From Whitmania pigra (Eukaryota; Annelida; Clitellata; Hirudinida; Haemopidae): a stretch of 64,000 bases of DNA. Each line of letters starts with the position of its first letter. Position 1 is the first letter of the stretch. The stretch covers positions 124,001-188,000 of the forward strand of contig JAJTWR010000475.1 of the NCBI GenBank assembly GCA_021613335.1, written 5' to 3'. The notes under the pieces are model-generated. The model was given only the letters and a program-made list of their open reading frames with translations. It was not told the origin of the DNA and ran no database searches. Below, piece by piece: positions 1 through 8,519 of this stretch. A program made the position numbers and the translations under genes.

Positions 1-215
1 TCGGGAAAGACGGTGACAATCTTGATTCCGATCCGCTCGCCGGATCGCCAGGCCGGCATCAGCAGCAGCATGCCATCGCTTTCTCCTGGCACTGGCACGC
101 TATGGTGATGACGAACGGGAACGGCGGCGCCGAGGCGAAACGCCCGATCGAGCCGATCGATCAGGGAAGGAAAATCAAGGACGCCATCCAGGGCGGCGGC
201 ATCGATCAGACGCAT
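1..215 (-). CDS. Ornithine cyclodeaminase / mu-crystallin family protein (5' part only)
   Basis: This is the N-terminal 71 residues of a gene that leaves the window at base 1. The start is MRLIDAAALDGVLDF and the visible part contains HHHSVPVPGESDGMLLLMPA followed by a GIKIVTVFP segment, which is the conserved N-terminal substrate/NAD region of the ornithine cyclodeaminase and mu-crystallin family. Members are cytosolic NAD(P)-dependent enzymes acting on ornithine, alanine or cyclic imino acids; the substrate cannot be decided from this fragment. It lies 30 bp downstream of lapA on the same strand and probably shares its transcript. The family call is fairly secure and the exact reaction is unknown. 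Confidence 0.75.
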   Translation of the reverse strand, partial: MRLIDAAALDGVLDFPSLIDRLDRAFRLGAAVPVRHHHSVPVPGESDGMLLLMPAWRSGERIGIKIVTVFP

Positions 216-245
216 GGTGTATGCCTCACGAATGAGAAGCGGGAT

Positions 246-611
246 CTAACGCGCCGGCAGAGCCGGCGCATCGATCGGGGCGGCGATCGCTGGAGCGTCA
301 TCGGGATTCCTCGTCGTTTCGATGCGCTTTTCAGCCAGGTGCAACTGCGCTGTGATTTGCGCCAGTTTTTGCTCTGTTTTATGCACCCGTCGTCGTGCGG
401 CGAGCAAAGGCAGCCAGAGCGCTCCGGCGCCGATCACGATACCCAGCGCCAGCGTTCCCAAGGACAGCAAAAAAAGCGGCATTTGAACCACGATCCCAAA
501 CGGCCACAAATCGACCTCCGCCGTTTGGCGGTTGACAATGGCAAAGACAATCGCTGCCAAGGTGACAGGAAGGGTGATGAGAAATGACAGCCACGAGCGC
601 AGGCGCCTCAT
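246..611 (-). CDS. lapA: LapA-domain (DUF1049) inner-membrane protein
   Basis: A 121-residue protein with two hydrophobic segments (about residues 8-26 and 44-69) separated by the short polar stretch NRQTAEVDLWPFG, then a basic and helical cytosolic tail with a coiled-coil look (KTEQKLAQITAQLHLAEKR). This is the architecture of the LapA/YciS family, which in enterobacteria works with LapB in the control of lipopolysaccharide synthesis. The start ATG overlaps the stop TGA of frame-restored ihfB (ATGA), so the two are translationally coupled, as is usual in alphaproteobacteria. The alanine- and proline-rich C-terminus is not conserved. Confidence 0.8.
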   Translation of the reverse strand: MRRLRSWLSFLITLPVTLAAIVFAIVNRQTAEVDLWPFGIVVQMPLFLLSLGTLALGIVIGAGALWLPLLAARRRVHKTEQKLAQITAQLHLAEKRIETTRNPDDAPAIAAPIDAPALPAR

Positions 612-942
612 CGGCTCGAGCCTTCGCCATCATGCCGGTCGCCATTGGCGGCATGGGAGGAGGAATGACCGTTTAGACGGTCGCGCAACTGCTTGCCGGT
701 TTTAAAAAATGGAATGTATTTTTCTCAACTTGCACGGTGGTGCCGGTGCGCGGATTGCGACCGATGCGCGCTTTACGCTGCTTGACTGAAAAAGCGCCGA
801 AGCTGCGCAACTCTACCCGGTCTCCCCTGGCCAGGGCATTGGTAATCTCATCGAAAATCGTTGTAACGATTCGCTCGACATCGCGCAAAAAAAGGTGGGG
901 ATTGCGCTCGGCTAGTTTGACGATCAACTCCGATTTCGTCAT
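608..942 (-). CDS. ihfB: Integration host factor beta subunit, apparent frameshift
   Basis: The start is [17 protein letters not shown] at 942; the protein is a DNA-bending HU/IHF-family subunit with the DNA-arm motif [10 protein letters not shown]. The reading frame as given breaks at a run of five T (719-723, plus strand) around residue 74 and ends early at 673 with a non-family tail. Adding one base to the run restores the canonical end ([15 protein letters not shown]), makes 111 residues, and places the stop exactly on the ATG of lapA. The restored length is a multiple of three. I therefore treat this as one gene carrying a one-base run-length error or a real slippage site. It partners IhfA as a heterodimer in replication, recombination and transcription. 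Confidence 0.85.
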
Positions 943-1142
943 ACAAACTCTCCCGCCTGGGGTCGGCTGTTCACTGTATGTGTGGCGATTGGCGTCACTG
1001 ACCGAGAACCAAGGCATGAACGCCGACTCCATGCCTCACCGTCAAGCCAAAGCCACTCTCCTCGGTACGTTCTTATTCCTGAATAACGCCACAAAACAAC
1101 TAAAATACGCCTGTTTGGCGGCAAATAACGGCGAACGTGAGA

Positions 1143-1166
1143 CCCCCGCCCGTTGAGGGGCGGGGG
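1143..1166. terminator. GC-rich perfect hairpin after rpsA
   Basis: The arms CCCCCGCCC (1143-1151) and GGGCGGGGG (1158-1166) pair perfectly around a 6-base loop. It sits 19 bp past the rpsA stop on the minus strand. No T tract follows on either side, so it may be a processing or transcript-stabilising stem or a weak terminator between rpsA and ihfB. The rest of 943-1184 holds no gene that I can see. Confidence 0.4.
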
Positions 1167-1184
1167 AGGTCGAGACAGCGGCAA

Positions 1185-2883
1185 TCACTCTTCAGATTTT
1201 TTTTCCTGGGCGTTGCGGAGCGCCGCTCCCAGAATATCGCCGAGCAAGGCGCCCGAATCCGACGAACCGTATTCGGCCATCGCTTGTTTTTCTTCTTCCA
1301 TCTCGCGCGCCTTGACCGACAGGGTCAAGCGGCGGGTGGTGCGATCGACATTGGTGACTTTGGCATCGAGCTTGTCGCCGACCGAATAGCGTTCCGGGCG
1401 TTGTTCGCCGCGCTCGCGGGCCAGTTCGGCTTTGCGGATGAAGCCGATGACGCCGTCGCCGATCTCAACCTCGATGCCGTTATCTTGCACTTGACGAACG
1501 CTGCAGGTGACGACATCGCCTTTCTTGACCGAGGCGGCGGTCGATTCGAACGGGTCGCTGGTCAGCTGCTTGATGCCAAGACTGATGCGTTCTTTTTCGA
1601 CATCGACATCGAGCACGCGCACCTTGACCATGTGTCCTTTCTTATAATCCTGGATGGCCGTCTCGCCCGGGCGCTCCCAATCCAGATCGGACAAATGAAC
1701 CATGCCGTCGATCTCGCCTGGCAGGCCGACGAACAAACCGAACTCGGTGATGTTCTTGACCTCGCCCTCGATTTCCGACTGGACCGGGTATTTGTCGAGG
1801 AAACTTTCCCACGGATTGTCCAGGCACTGTTTCAGACCAAGGCTGATCCGGCGCTTTTGCGGATCGACATCCAGCACCATCACTTCGACTTCCTGGCTGG
1901 TTGAAACGATCTTTCCAGGATGGATGTTTTTCTTGGTCCAGCTCATTTCCGTCACATGGACCAGGCCTTCGATCCCCGGCTCCAGCTCGACGAAGGCGCC
2001 GTAATCGGTGATATTGGTCACGCGCCCGGCGAATTTGGTCCCAACGGGATATTTGGCATCGACCCCTTCCCACGGATCGGCCTCGAGCTGTTTCATGCCC
2101 AAGCTGATGCGCTGCGTGTCGGGATTGAAGCGGATGACCTGCACCATGACCGTCTGGCCGATGTTCAGCGCCTCGGAAGGATGATTGATGCGGCGCCAGG
2201 CGATATCGGTGACATGCAGCAAACCATCGACGCCGCCCAAATCGACAAAAGGCGCCGTAATCGGTGATGTTTTTCACCACGCCTTGCAGAATTTGTCCTT
2301 CCTTCAAGCTGGCGACCAGCTCCGAGCGGGCTTCGGCGCGGCTTTCCTCCAGCACGGCGCGGCGCGACACGACGATATTGCCGCGGCGGCGATCCATCTT
2401 GAGAATCTGGAAAGGTTGCGGAGTTCCCAGCAGCGGCGCAATATCGCGAACCGGGCGGATATCGACCTGGCTGCCGGGCAGAAAAGCAACCGCCCCCGAC
2501 AAATCGACGGTAAAGCCGCCCTTGACCCGGCCGAAAATCACGCCGTTGACGCGCTGGGTTTCCTGGAACGCGCGTTCCAGCTGGTTCCAGGCTTCCTCGC
2601 GCCGCGCCTTTTCGCGGCTTAGCTGAGCTTCGCCATTCTTATCTTCCATCCGCTCCAGATAGACCTCGACGCTGTCGCCAGCCTTGATCTCTGGCGGCTG
2701 CCCGGCGGTCGAGAATTCTCGTAGCGGCACACGGCCTTCGGATTTCAAACCGACATCGATCAAGACGAAGTCGTTTTCAACGCTGACGACCGTTCCTTTG
2801 ATCACCGTGCCTTCCAGGCTGTCGCCGACGCCCAGGCTTTCTTCCAGCAGAGCGGCGAAGCTTTCCTTTTGGGTCTCTGTCAT
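1185..2883 (-). CDS. rpsA: 30S ribosomal protein S1, apparent frameshift
   Basis: The start is MTETQKESFAALLEES at 2883. The product carries a series of S1 RNA-binding domains, seen as repeated GxVxxITDYGAFV-like blocks with LVHVTEMSW and MVHLSDLDW endings, and acts on the ribosome in mRNA binding and initiation. The frame breaks near residue 212 at a run of four A (2247-2250, plus strand). With three A the reading passes from the N-terminal part into GGVDGLLHVTDIAWRR and yields 565 residues, the usual length for alphaproteobacterial S1. Because S1 is normally essential, a sequencing or assembly error is the most likely cause. The cmk gene precedes it by 151 bp, the standard neighbourhood. 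Confidence 0.92.
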
Positions 2884-3034
2884 AGAATCTCCGGTCCGGT
2901 TATCCCTTGGGCCAAATCCGAGGGATATTCCAGCCCGGATCTTGACCCGCCGCCCGGCTGGACGAGGGCCAGCGGCAGGGTCTGGAGTTGCGAAACCCCC
3001 CGCGCCGGGGAGCAACCCGCGTCATCGGAGGCAT

Positions 3035-3652
3035 TCAGAGAGTCCGAGGGTTTATGAAGGCGATGGCCGCCTGCAATACCTGATCGGGAGTCATGTCGGA
3101 CGTATCGAGCAGCAAAGCGCCCTCCGCGGGGCGAAGAGGAGCTATCGGCCGCTCGCGGTCGCGAGCGTCGCGATCGATCAAATCCTTCAAAACCTCGGCA
3201 TATATACCCGCCCGCCCTTGCTCCTGCAACTCTTTCAACCGCCGTTGCGCCCGTATTTCCACCGATGCCGTGACATAGAGTTTGGCGGTTGCCTCAGGAC
3301 AGATCACGGTGCCGATATCGCGGCCATCCAAGACCGCTCCAGGGGCGGCGCCGGCAAAATGACGCTGAAACTCGAACAAGGCGGCGCGCACCTCGGGAAT
3401 GGCGGAAATATGCGAGGCCATACCGCCGACCGCTTGCGAGCGCAACTCCGGCTCGCTCAACCAGGCGACCCGAAAATCGCGCGCCGCCGCGACCGCCGCT
3501 TGGGCATCGTGCAGCCGGTCGCGCACCTGCCAGCCGACCGCTCGGTAGAGCAGGCCGGTATCGAGATGCGCCAAGCCATAATGCCAGGCCAGCTTGCGCG
3601 CCAAAGTGCCCTTGCCCGATGCCGCCGGGCCATCGACCGCCAGCACCATCAT
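3035..3652 (-). CDS. cmk: Cytidylate kinase
   Basis: This 205-residue cytosolic enzyme phosphorylates CMP and dCMP. The start is MMVLAVDGPAASGKGTLARK, giving the P-loop at residues 8-17; HLDTGLLYRAVG is the CMP-binding region and DGRDIGTVI the conserved catalytic block. The first ATG overlaps the aroA stop (ATGA), so the aroA-cmk-rpsA order is translationally linked, as in many proteobacteria. An upstream in-frame extension reading into aroA lacks family similarity and was not used. Confidence 0.95.
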   Translation of the reverse strand: MMVLAVDGPAASGKGTLARKLAWHYGLAHLDTGLLYRAVGWQVRDRLHDAQAAVAAARDFRVAWLSEPELRSQAVGGMASHISAIPEVRAALFEFQRHFAGAAPGAVLDGRDIGTVICPEATAKLYVTASVEIRAQRRLKELQEQGRAGIYAEVLKDLIDRDARDRERPIAPLRPAEGALLLDTSDMTPDQVLQAAIAFINPRTL

Positions 3653-4998
3653 GACGCGAACTCGCAACCCAAACTGGTCATTAGCGTGCGAAAACCAGGA
3701 AAGCTGGTTTCGATCGGCGCGGCATCGTCGATGACCACCGGTTCGGCGGTGACTTGTCCCAACACCGCAAAAGCCATGGCGATGCGATGATCCAGGCGGG
3801 TGGCGATGCCAGCGCCGCCTGGCGGCGGCTTGCCAGCGCCCTCCACGATCAGCGTGTCGCCATCGACTTCCAGCGCAACGCCGCATGCCGCCATCCCTTC
3901 GGCGATCGCGCCAAGCCGGTCGCTCTCCTTCAAGCGCAGCTCGCCTAGACCGTGCATGACGCTACGGCCCTTGGCGCACGCCGCCGCCACGGCCAAAATC
4001 GGATATTCGTCGATCATGCGCGGTGCACGCTCAGCCGGCACGCGAACCCCCTTGAGAGCGCTGTGGCGCACACGCAGATCTGCAACCGGCTCACCGCCTT
4101 GCGTGCGCGGATTGGTTGCAACGATATCGGCGCCCATTTCGATCAGCGTATCGATCAGGCCAGTGCGCAGCGGATTGAGCCCGACCGCTTCCAGAACGAT
4201 CTGCGATCCTGGCACGAGCAGCGCCGCCACTAGCGCGAAAGCCGCCGAGGACGGATCGCTTGGCACCGCGATATCGGTTGCGCGCAATTCCGTCTCGCCG
4301 GTCAAACAAACGGTCCGGCCTTCCGCGGTATCGGTCACGGCGATCGTTGCGCCAAAGTGCCGCAGCATGCGTTCGGTATGATCGCGGGTTGGCAGACGTT
4401 CGCTCACGCTGGTTTCGCCCGGCGCCATCAATCCGGCGAGCAGGATGGCCGATTTCACCTGCGCCGAAGGGATGGGCAGCTGGTAATGCAGCGGCAGCGG
4501 ATCGGCCGTGCCGACGATTGCCAGGGGCAGGCATCCGCTAGCGCGGGCAACGATGCGCGCGCCCATACGGCGCAGCGGTTCGGCAACCCTTTGCATCGGC
4601 CGGCGGCGCAGCGAATCGTCGCCGGTCATGAAAGCGGTGATGGGGTGCCCGGCGATCAGCCCCATCAGCAAACGGCAGGCGGTGCCGGCATTGCCAAGAT
4701 CGAGAACGCGATCGGGCTCGGCAAGAGCGCCTGGTCCAACGCCGTCGATCACCCACACCCCGTCGGAGGTCCGCTCGATGCCGACTCCCATCGCGATCAT
4801 GGCGGCGGCGGTGGCCAGCACATCCTCGCCCTCCAGCAATCCTGCAATGCGGGTTGTGCCCATGGCGACGCTGCCGAGCATCAAGGCGCGGTGGGAAATG
4901 GATTTGTCGCCTGGAACCCGCGCCGCGCCGCTCAGGCCGGTTCGAGGAGCGCGGGCGGTGAGCGGGCGAAGGCCGACGGTTGATTTGAACCTATCCAT
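3649..4998 (-). CDS. aroA: 3-phosphoshikimate 1-carboxyvinyltransferase (EPSP synthase)
   Basis: This 449-residue cytosolic enzyme is the sixth step of the shikimate pathway, joining shikimate 3-phosphate and phosphoenolpyruvate. VPGDKSISHRALMLGS carries the N-terminal Lys/Ser substrate-binding motif, NAGTACRLLMGL is the conserved NAGT block, and RLKESDRLGAIAEGM is the C-terminal signature. The ATG at 4998 was chosen because it gives a normal-length N-terminus (MDRFKSTVGLRPL); a further 20 residues upstream are possible but unlike the family. The gene is divergent from the TIGR02300 gene. Confidence 0.95.
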   Translation of the reverse strand: MDRFKSTVGLRPLTARAPRTGLSGAARVPGDKSISHRALMLGSVAMGTTRIAGLLEGEDVLATAAAMIAMGVGIERTSDGVWVIDGVGPGALAEPDRVLDLGNAGTACRLLMGLIAGHPITAFMTGDDSLRRRPMQRVAEPLRRMGARIVARASGCLPLAIVGTADPLPLHYQLPIPSAQVKSAILLAGLMAPGETSVSERLPTRDHTERMLRHFGATIAVTDTAEGRTVCLTGETELRATDIAVPSDPSSAAFALVAALLVPGSQIVLEAVGLNPLRTGLIDTLIEMGADIVATNPRTQGGEPVADLRVRHSALKGVRVPAERAPRMIDEYPILAVAAACAKGRSVMHGLGELRLKESDRLGAIAEGMAACGVALEVDGDTLIVEGAGKPPPGGAGIATRLDHRIAMAFAVLGQVTAEPVVIDDAAPIETSFPGFRTLMTSLGCEFAS

Positions 4999-5187
4999 TA
5001 TCATCCTGGCAAGTCGCGCATAAATGATGTGCGTGAAAACGAAGGCGAGCTTTAGCATGAATCGGCCAGCGCCGCATCCATGTCGATTTTACTTTTGACA
5101 GGCGGGATGGCGCATGGCAATTGCACTCAACCTCTCCTGTTCGGGTTCTCCCGTTGCAGGCGGGGAGTTGATTGGAGAGGGACGAAC

Positions 5188-5568
5188 ATGGCAAAACCCG
5201 AATGGGGAATAAAGCGCAGTTGCCACGCTTGTGGCGCTGCTTTTTATGACCTGCGCCGCAGCCTGGCCGTCTGCCCGAAATGCGGCGCGGAATACGATCC
5301 CGAGGCGGTTTTGAAATCGCGCCGCAGCCGGGCGCCGCTACCTGTGGATAAGGCGGCAAAGCCCGCCCCCGCTTCTGGCATCGATCCGGAGCTGGAGGCG
5401 GAGGATCTTGTGGGCATCGTTGACGACAGCGCCGATGTCGCTGATAGCGAGGTTGCCAAGGATGAAGATGACGAGCTGATGGAAGACACCGCCGATCTGG
5501 TGGGCGAGGATGAGGATGACATGGCTGAAGTCATCGAAAATCTCGATGAGAGCGACGATGAGCGATGA
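5188..5568 (+). CDS. TIGR02300 (FYDLN acid) family protein
   Basis: A 126-residue protein of unknown function, typical of alphaproteobacteria. It opens with MAKPEWGIKRSCHACG, has a four-cysteine zinc-ribbon (CHAC and CPKC, residues 12-34) around the diagnostic AAFYDLRRS sequence, and ends in a very acidic Asp/Glu tail (about residues 70-126). The start follows a good GGAGAGG ribosome-binding site. It is divergent from aroA and is followed by tRNA-Ala, a common arrangement in this class. No enzymatic role is known. Confidence 0.9.
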   Translation: MAKPEWGIKRSCHACGAAFYDLRRSLAVCPKCGAEYDPEAVLKSRRSRAPLPVDKAAKPAPASGIDPELEAEDLVGIVDDSADVADSEVAKDEDDELMEDTADLVGEDEDDMAEVIENLDESDDER

Positions 5569-5693
5569 GGTGAAAGGGGGGAGGCTTTCGTCGGCGGGTG
5601 AATTTTCTCCTTGCCGCCGGCCTGAGGCATCGATATAAAACCAGCCTGCGCTGGCGGATTGGATTTGACGTTCGATTCCGGTGGCCTTTCAGA

Positions 5694-5741
5694 ATCCGGC
5701 ATTTGCCCGATGCCTGCATCAGAGGGAGGCAAATGCCGGAT
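5694..5741. repeat. 14-bp perfect inverted repeat, 20-base loop
   Basis: The arms ATCCGGCATTTGCC (5694-5707) and its exact reverse complement (5728-5741) lie between the TIGR02300 gene and tRNA-Ala. No T tract follows. It may be a transcript-ending stem, or a short mobile repeat with terminal inverted ends; one copy is visible here. Confidence 0.55.
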
Positions 5742-5797
5742 CGAGAGCGCTGGGATCGCGGTGTCTTAGCTGCCGGTCGGCTTTGTGGAAGGAATGC

Positions 5798-5813
5798 GGG
5801 GCCATAGCTCAGC

Positions 5814-5845
<32 letters not shown>

Positions 5846-5873
5846 GGCGGTTCGATCCCGCCTGGCTCCACCA
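5798..5873 (+). tRNA. tRNA-Ala (anticodon GGC)
   Basis: A 76-base cloverleaf with encoded CCA. The acceptor stem GGGGCCA pairs with TGGCTCC (one G-T pair). The D arm holds AGCTGGGAGAG, the anticodon stem CTACA/TGTAG encloses loop ATGGCAT with anticodon GGC, and the T arm holds GGTTCGATCC. It reads GCC codons, which are abundant in this GC-rich genome. It stands alone, just upstream of a decayed transposase region, which fits use of the tRNA locus as a past insertion target. Confidence 0.97.
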
Positions 5874-6203
5874 ATATTTTCAACGATTTAGGCGTTTTGG
5901 CTCGCGACTATGAAAGTTCAGCTGAACGGGCAAGCTCAATTGAACGAAACAAAGCCTGTCGCGCGCCAACCGCTTCGATCGTACGGATAACTTGCTTTAT
6001 TGATATATAGACCACTTTTGGCTGCTTGGTTTTTTGGTTCCGGTCAGCCGCTGACGATGAGTTCGGGGAATTCCCGGCCTTTCGCCGCGCCGGGGACCGA
6101 GTAGCGGACGGACGCCGAATTCGATGGCGAAGTCCGAAAAACCTCCCGGGCTTCTTCCGCCTGTTTCCCTTCATCGAGACATATTTCTGGCGGTGTCGCG
6201 AGT
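5874..6203. other. Gene-poor stretch after tRNA-Ala
   Basis: These 330 bases hold no reading frame that I recognise on either strand. The sequence is AT-richer than its surroundings near 5870-6060 and then GC-rich. Together with the transposase relic that follows, it is best read as the eroded remains of inserted DNA; there is no clear att repeat of the tRNA 3' end within it. Confidence 0.4.
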
Positions 6204-6590
6204 ATGTTGTTTAGTTGTGGACGCGCCTGCGCCAAACTCAAGCTCGTCCGCCGCACAACAAAACCCTCTACCCCCCAGACCAATGGCATGGTTGGACGGT
6301 TCAACGCTCGCATCGCGAGCGAAGTTCCCGGAATCGATGTCGCAACGCACGCGGATCTCGAAATTCTACTCATCGGCTTCAATCATGCCGACAATCGACG
6401 AAGACAGCGCGCTCAACGCTCGCACACCCTGTCAGCTCGTTGAAGAACGCATCCTGAGCGCGGCGCGACTGGCCAATCCGCGCCATGAGCCGCCGATACG
6501 AGATGACATCGTGCAAAAGGTCGATGAACTCATCTTCCATTCCAATCATGTCTTGCAACCAGGCAAGACCGTCGTTTCGACAAGGAGCGC
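6204..6590 (+). pseudogene. IS481-like transposase remnant (C-terminal part)
   Basis: One frame (6204-6443) reads TKPSTPQTNGMVGRFNARI, matching the C-terminal end of the DDE core of IS481-type integrases (usually PxTNGMVERFN). Here the catalytic Glu is Gly. A second frame continues from about 6375 with [20 protein letters not shown], resembling the family's tail, so at least one frameshift separates the parts. The N-terminal half is gone and no terminal inverted repeats are evident. It is a dead fragment immediately upstream of lipB, whose ribosome-binding site lies at its edge. Confidence 0.65.
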
Positions 6591-6592
6591 CT

Positions 6593-7249
6593 TTGAAGAA
6601 CAATACTGAAATCCCCCCGGCGGCATCGGTGGAATGGCGCCGGTCCGTCGCTCCGGTTGCCTATGAAACAGCCCTTGCCGAAATGGATGCGCGGGCCGCC
6701 GCCATCCGCTGCGATCTAGCCCCGGAACTGGTCTGGCTACTCGAGCATCCGCCCCTTTACACCGCCGGCGCCAGCGCAAAAGCCGGGGATTTGCTCGCAC
6801 CCCATCGCTTTCCCGTCTATGCCAGCGGCCGCGGAGGCCAGTTCACTTACCACGGTCCAGGCCAGCGCGTCGTCTATGTCTTGCTCGATCTCGACCGGCG
6901 CGGCCGCGATATCCGCGCCCATATCTACCGGCTGGAAGAGTGGATCATCCACACACTGGCGGTTTTCGGCGTCCGCGGGGAAAGACGCAGCGGGCGGATC
7001 GGCATTTGGGTCGCCGGTCCCAATTTACGCGAGGATAAGATCGCCGCCATTGGCGTACGGGTTCGCCGCTGGGTCACGTTGCACGGCGTTGCCGTCAACC
7101 TCGCCCCGGATCTGGATCATTTCGCCGGTATCGTGCCATGCGGCATTCGCGAGCACGGCGTCACCTCTCTGGCCGCCTTGGGGATCGATGCCAGACTGGA
7201 CGATCTCGACCGTATTCTGATCGAGAAGTTCGAAGCGGTCTTCGGCTGA
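6593..7249 (+). CDS. lipB: Lipoyl(octanoyl) transferase
   Basis: This cytosolic enzyme transfers octanoate from acyl carrier protein to lipoyl domains. The 218-residue reading has [13 protein letters not shown], the conserved Lys149 in EDKIAAIG and the catalytic Cys183 in [13 protein letters not shown]. The start chosen is TTG at 6593, 5 bases after an AAGGAG site; an in-frame ATG 108 bases upstream would add 36 residues encoded by transposase-remnant DNA. The gene converges with phaZ across a 12-bp gap. The odd start suggests that the native promoter and leader were changed by the insertion upstream. Confidence 0.93.
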   Translation: MKNNTEIPPAASVEWRRSVAPVAYETALAEMDARAAAIRCDLAPELVWLLEHPPLYTAGASAKAGDLLAPHRFPVYASGRGGQFTYHGPGQRVVYVLLDLDRRGRDIRAHIYRLEEWIIHTLAVFGVRGERRSGRIGIWVAGPNLREDKIAAIGVRVRRWVTLHGVAVNLAPDLDHFAGIVPCGIREHGVTSLAALGIDARLDDLDRILIEKFEAVFG

Positions 7250-7261
7250 AAGCGCGCCCGA

Positions 7262-8479
7262 TCAACCGCCATGCTGGCGGATGAAGCTCGATATGCGCGG
7301 CACGATCCGTTCGCGAAACTTGCGGCCGTTGAACACGCCGTAATGGCCAACCCCTTCTTGGAGGTAATGGCTGTGTTTTTCCGCTGCCAGATTGGACAGC
7401 ATGCCATGAGCGGCATGAGTTTGCCCCACCCCGCAGATATCGTCCAGCTCGCCTTCGACGGTCAGAAGCGCCGTCTTGCGGATGCACGACGGGTCGACCC
7501 GTTCGCCGCGCACCTTCATCAGACCGCGCGGCAGCTGATGCTCATGGAACACTTTGTGAATGGTATCCAGATAGAATTCCGCCGGCATATCCATGACAGT
7601 CAGATATTCGCGATAGAATTTCTTGGTGGCGGCCGCGCTTTCGCCGTCGCCCTTGACCAGATTTCGGAACATGTCGACATGGGCTTTGACATGACGGTCG
7701 AGATTCATGCTGACAAAGCCGCTCAACTGCATGAAGCCTGGATAGACCCGCCGCATCATACCGGCGTAAGGGGCCGGCACTCTGGTGATTACCATGCGTT
7801 TCAAGCTGGCCAGGGTCTGGCGTTTGGCGAACTCATTGACTTTGGTCGGGTTGATGCGGGTATCGATCGGCCCGCCCATCAGCGTCATCGAGCGCGGCTG
7901 ACGATCGCTGTCGCGCGCTGCCATCAGCGATACCGCCGCCATCACCGACGCCCCCGGCTGGCAGACGGCCAGGACATGAACGTCCGGCCCTAAATGATGA
8001 AGAAATTTGACGATATAATTGACATAATCGTCGAAATCGAACGCTCCGTACCACAGCGGGACATTGCGGGCATTGACCCAGTCGGTGATATAAACATCGT
8101 GGTCGGGCAGCATGGCTTCGGCGGTGCCGCGCAGCAAGGTGGAGAAATGCCCGGACATCGGCGCCACCAGTAGAACCTTCGGTTGCTGCGGCGTTCCTTC
8201 CTTGCGAAAACGCAGTAAGGAGCAAAAGGGCAGTTCCAGCGCATTGACCTCGCTGACCGGTACGCGCCGGCCATCGACAAAGCATGAGCTGAAACCAAAA
8301 TCCGGCCGGTCGTGGTGCGGTTTGCTATCGGCAACGACATCGCACGCCGCGGTCAAGACCGAAAACAGCGGATGATGCCGCGCCCAGGGATGGTCGGCGC
8401 AAGCCCGCACCCCATGCGCCATCCAACGCAAGGGTGTGAGGGCTGCTTGCTGAGATTGGTAAGCGTGATACAAAAGCAT
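7262..8479 (-). CDS. phaZ: Intracellular polyhydroxyalkanoate depolymerase
   Basis: A 405-residue alpha/beta-hydrolase of the intracellular PHB depolymerase family. It has the catalytic Cys in LAVCQPGAS (in place of the usual Ser), the N-terminal LLYHAYQSQQAALTPLRW sequence typical of the family, and a C-terminal His in GVGHYGVFNGRKF. It acts on carbon-storage granules and releases 3-hydroxybutyrate units. It lies 40 bp downstream of pccA on the same strand, so storage-polymer use and propionyl-CoA carboxylation are probably co-transcribed, which makes sense where the polymer holds odd-chain units. Confidence 0.92.
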   Translation of the reverse strand: MLLYHAYQSQQAALTPLRWMAHGVRACADHPWARHHPLFSVLTAACDVVADSKPHHDRPDFGFSSCFVDGRRVPVSEVNALELPFCSLLRFRKEGTPQQPKVLLVAPMSGHFSTLLRGTAEAMLPDHDVYITDWVNARNVPLWYGAFDFDDYVNYIVKFLHHLGPDVHVLAVCQPGASVMAAVSLMAARDSDRQPRSMTLMGGPIDTRINPTKVNEFAKRQTLASLKRMVITRVPAPYAGMMRRVYPGFMQLSGFVSMNLDRHVKAHVDMFRNLVKGDGESAAATKKFYREYLTVMDMPAEFYLDTIHKVFHEHQLPRGLMKVRGERVDPSCIRKTALLTVEGELDDICGVGQTHAAHGMLSNLAAEKHSHYLQEGVGHYGVFNGRKFRERIVPRISSFIRQHGG

Positions 8480-8519
8480 AGGCTCAATCCAACGATTCTC
8501 ACCGGAGCGATGCTACCGG

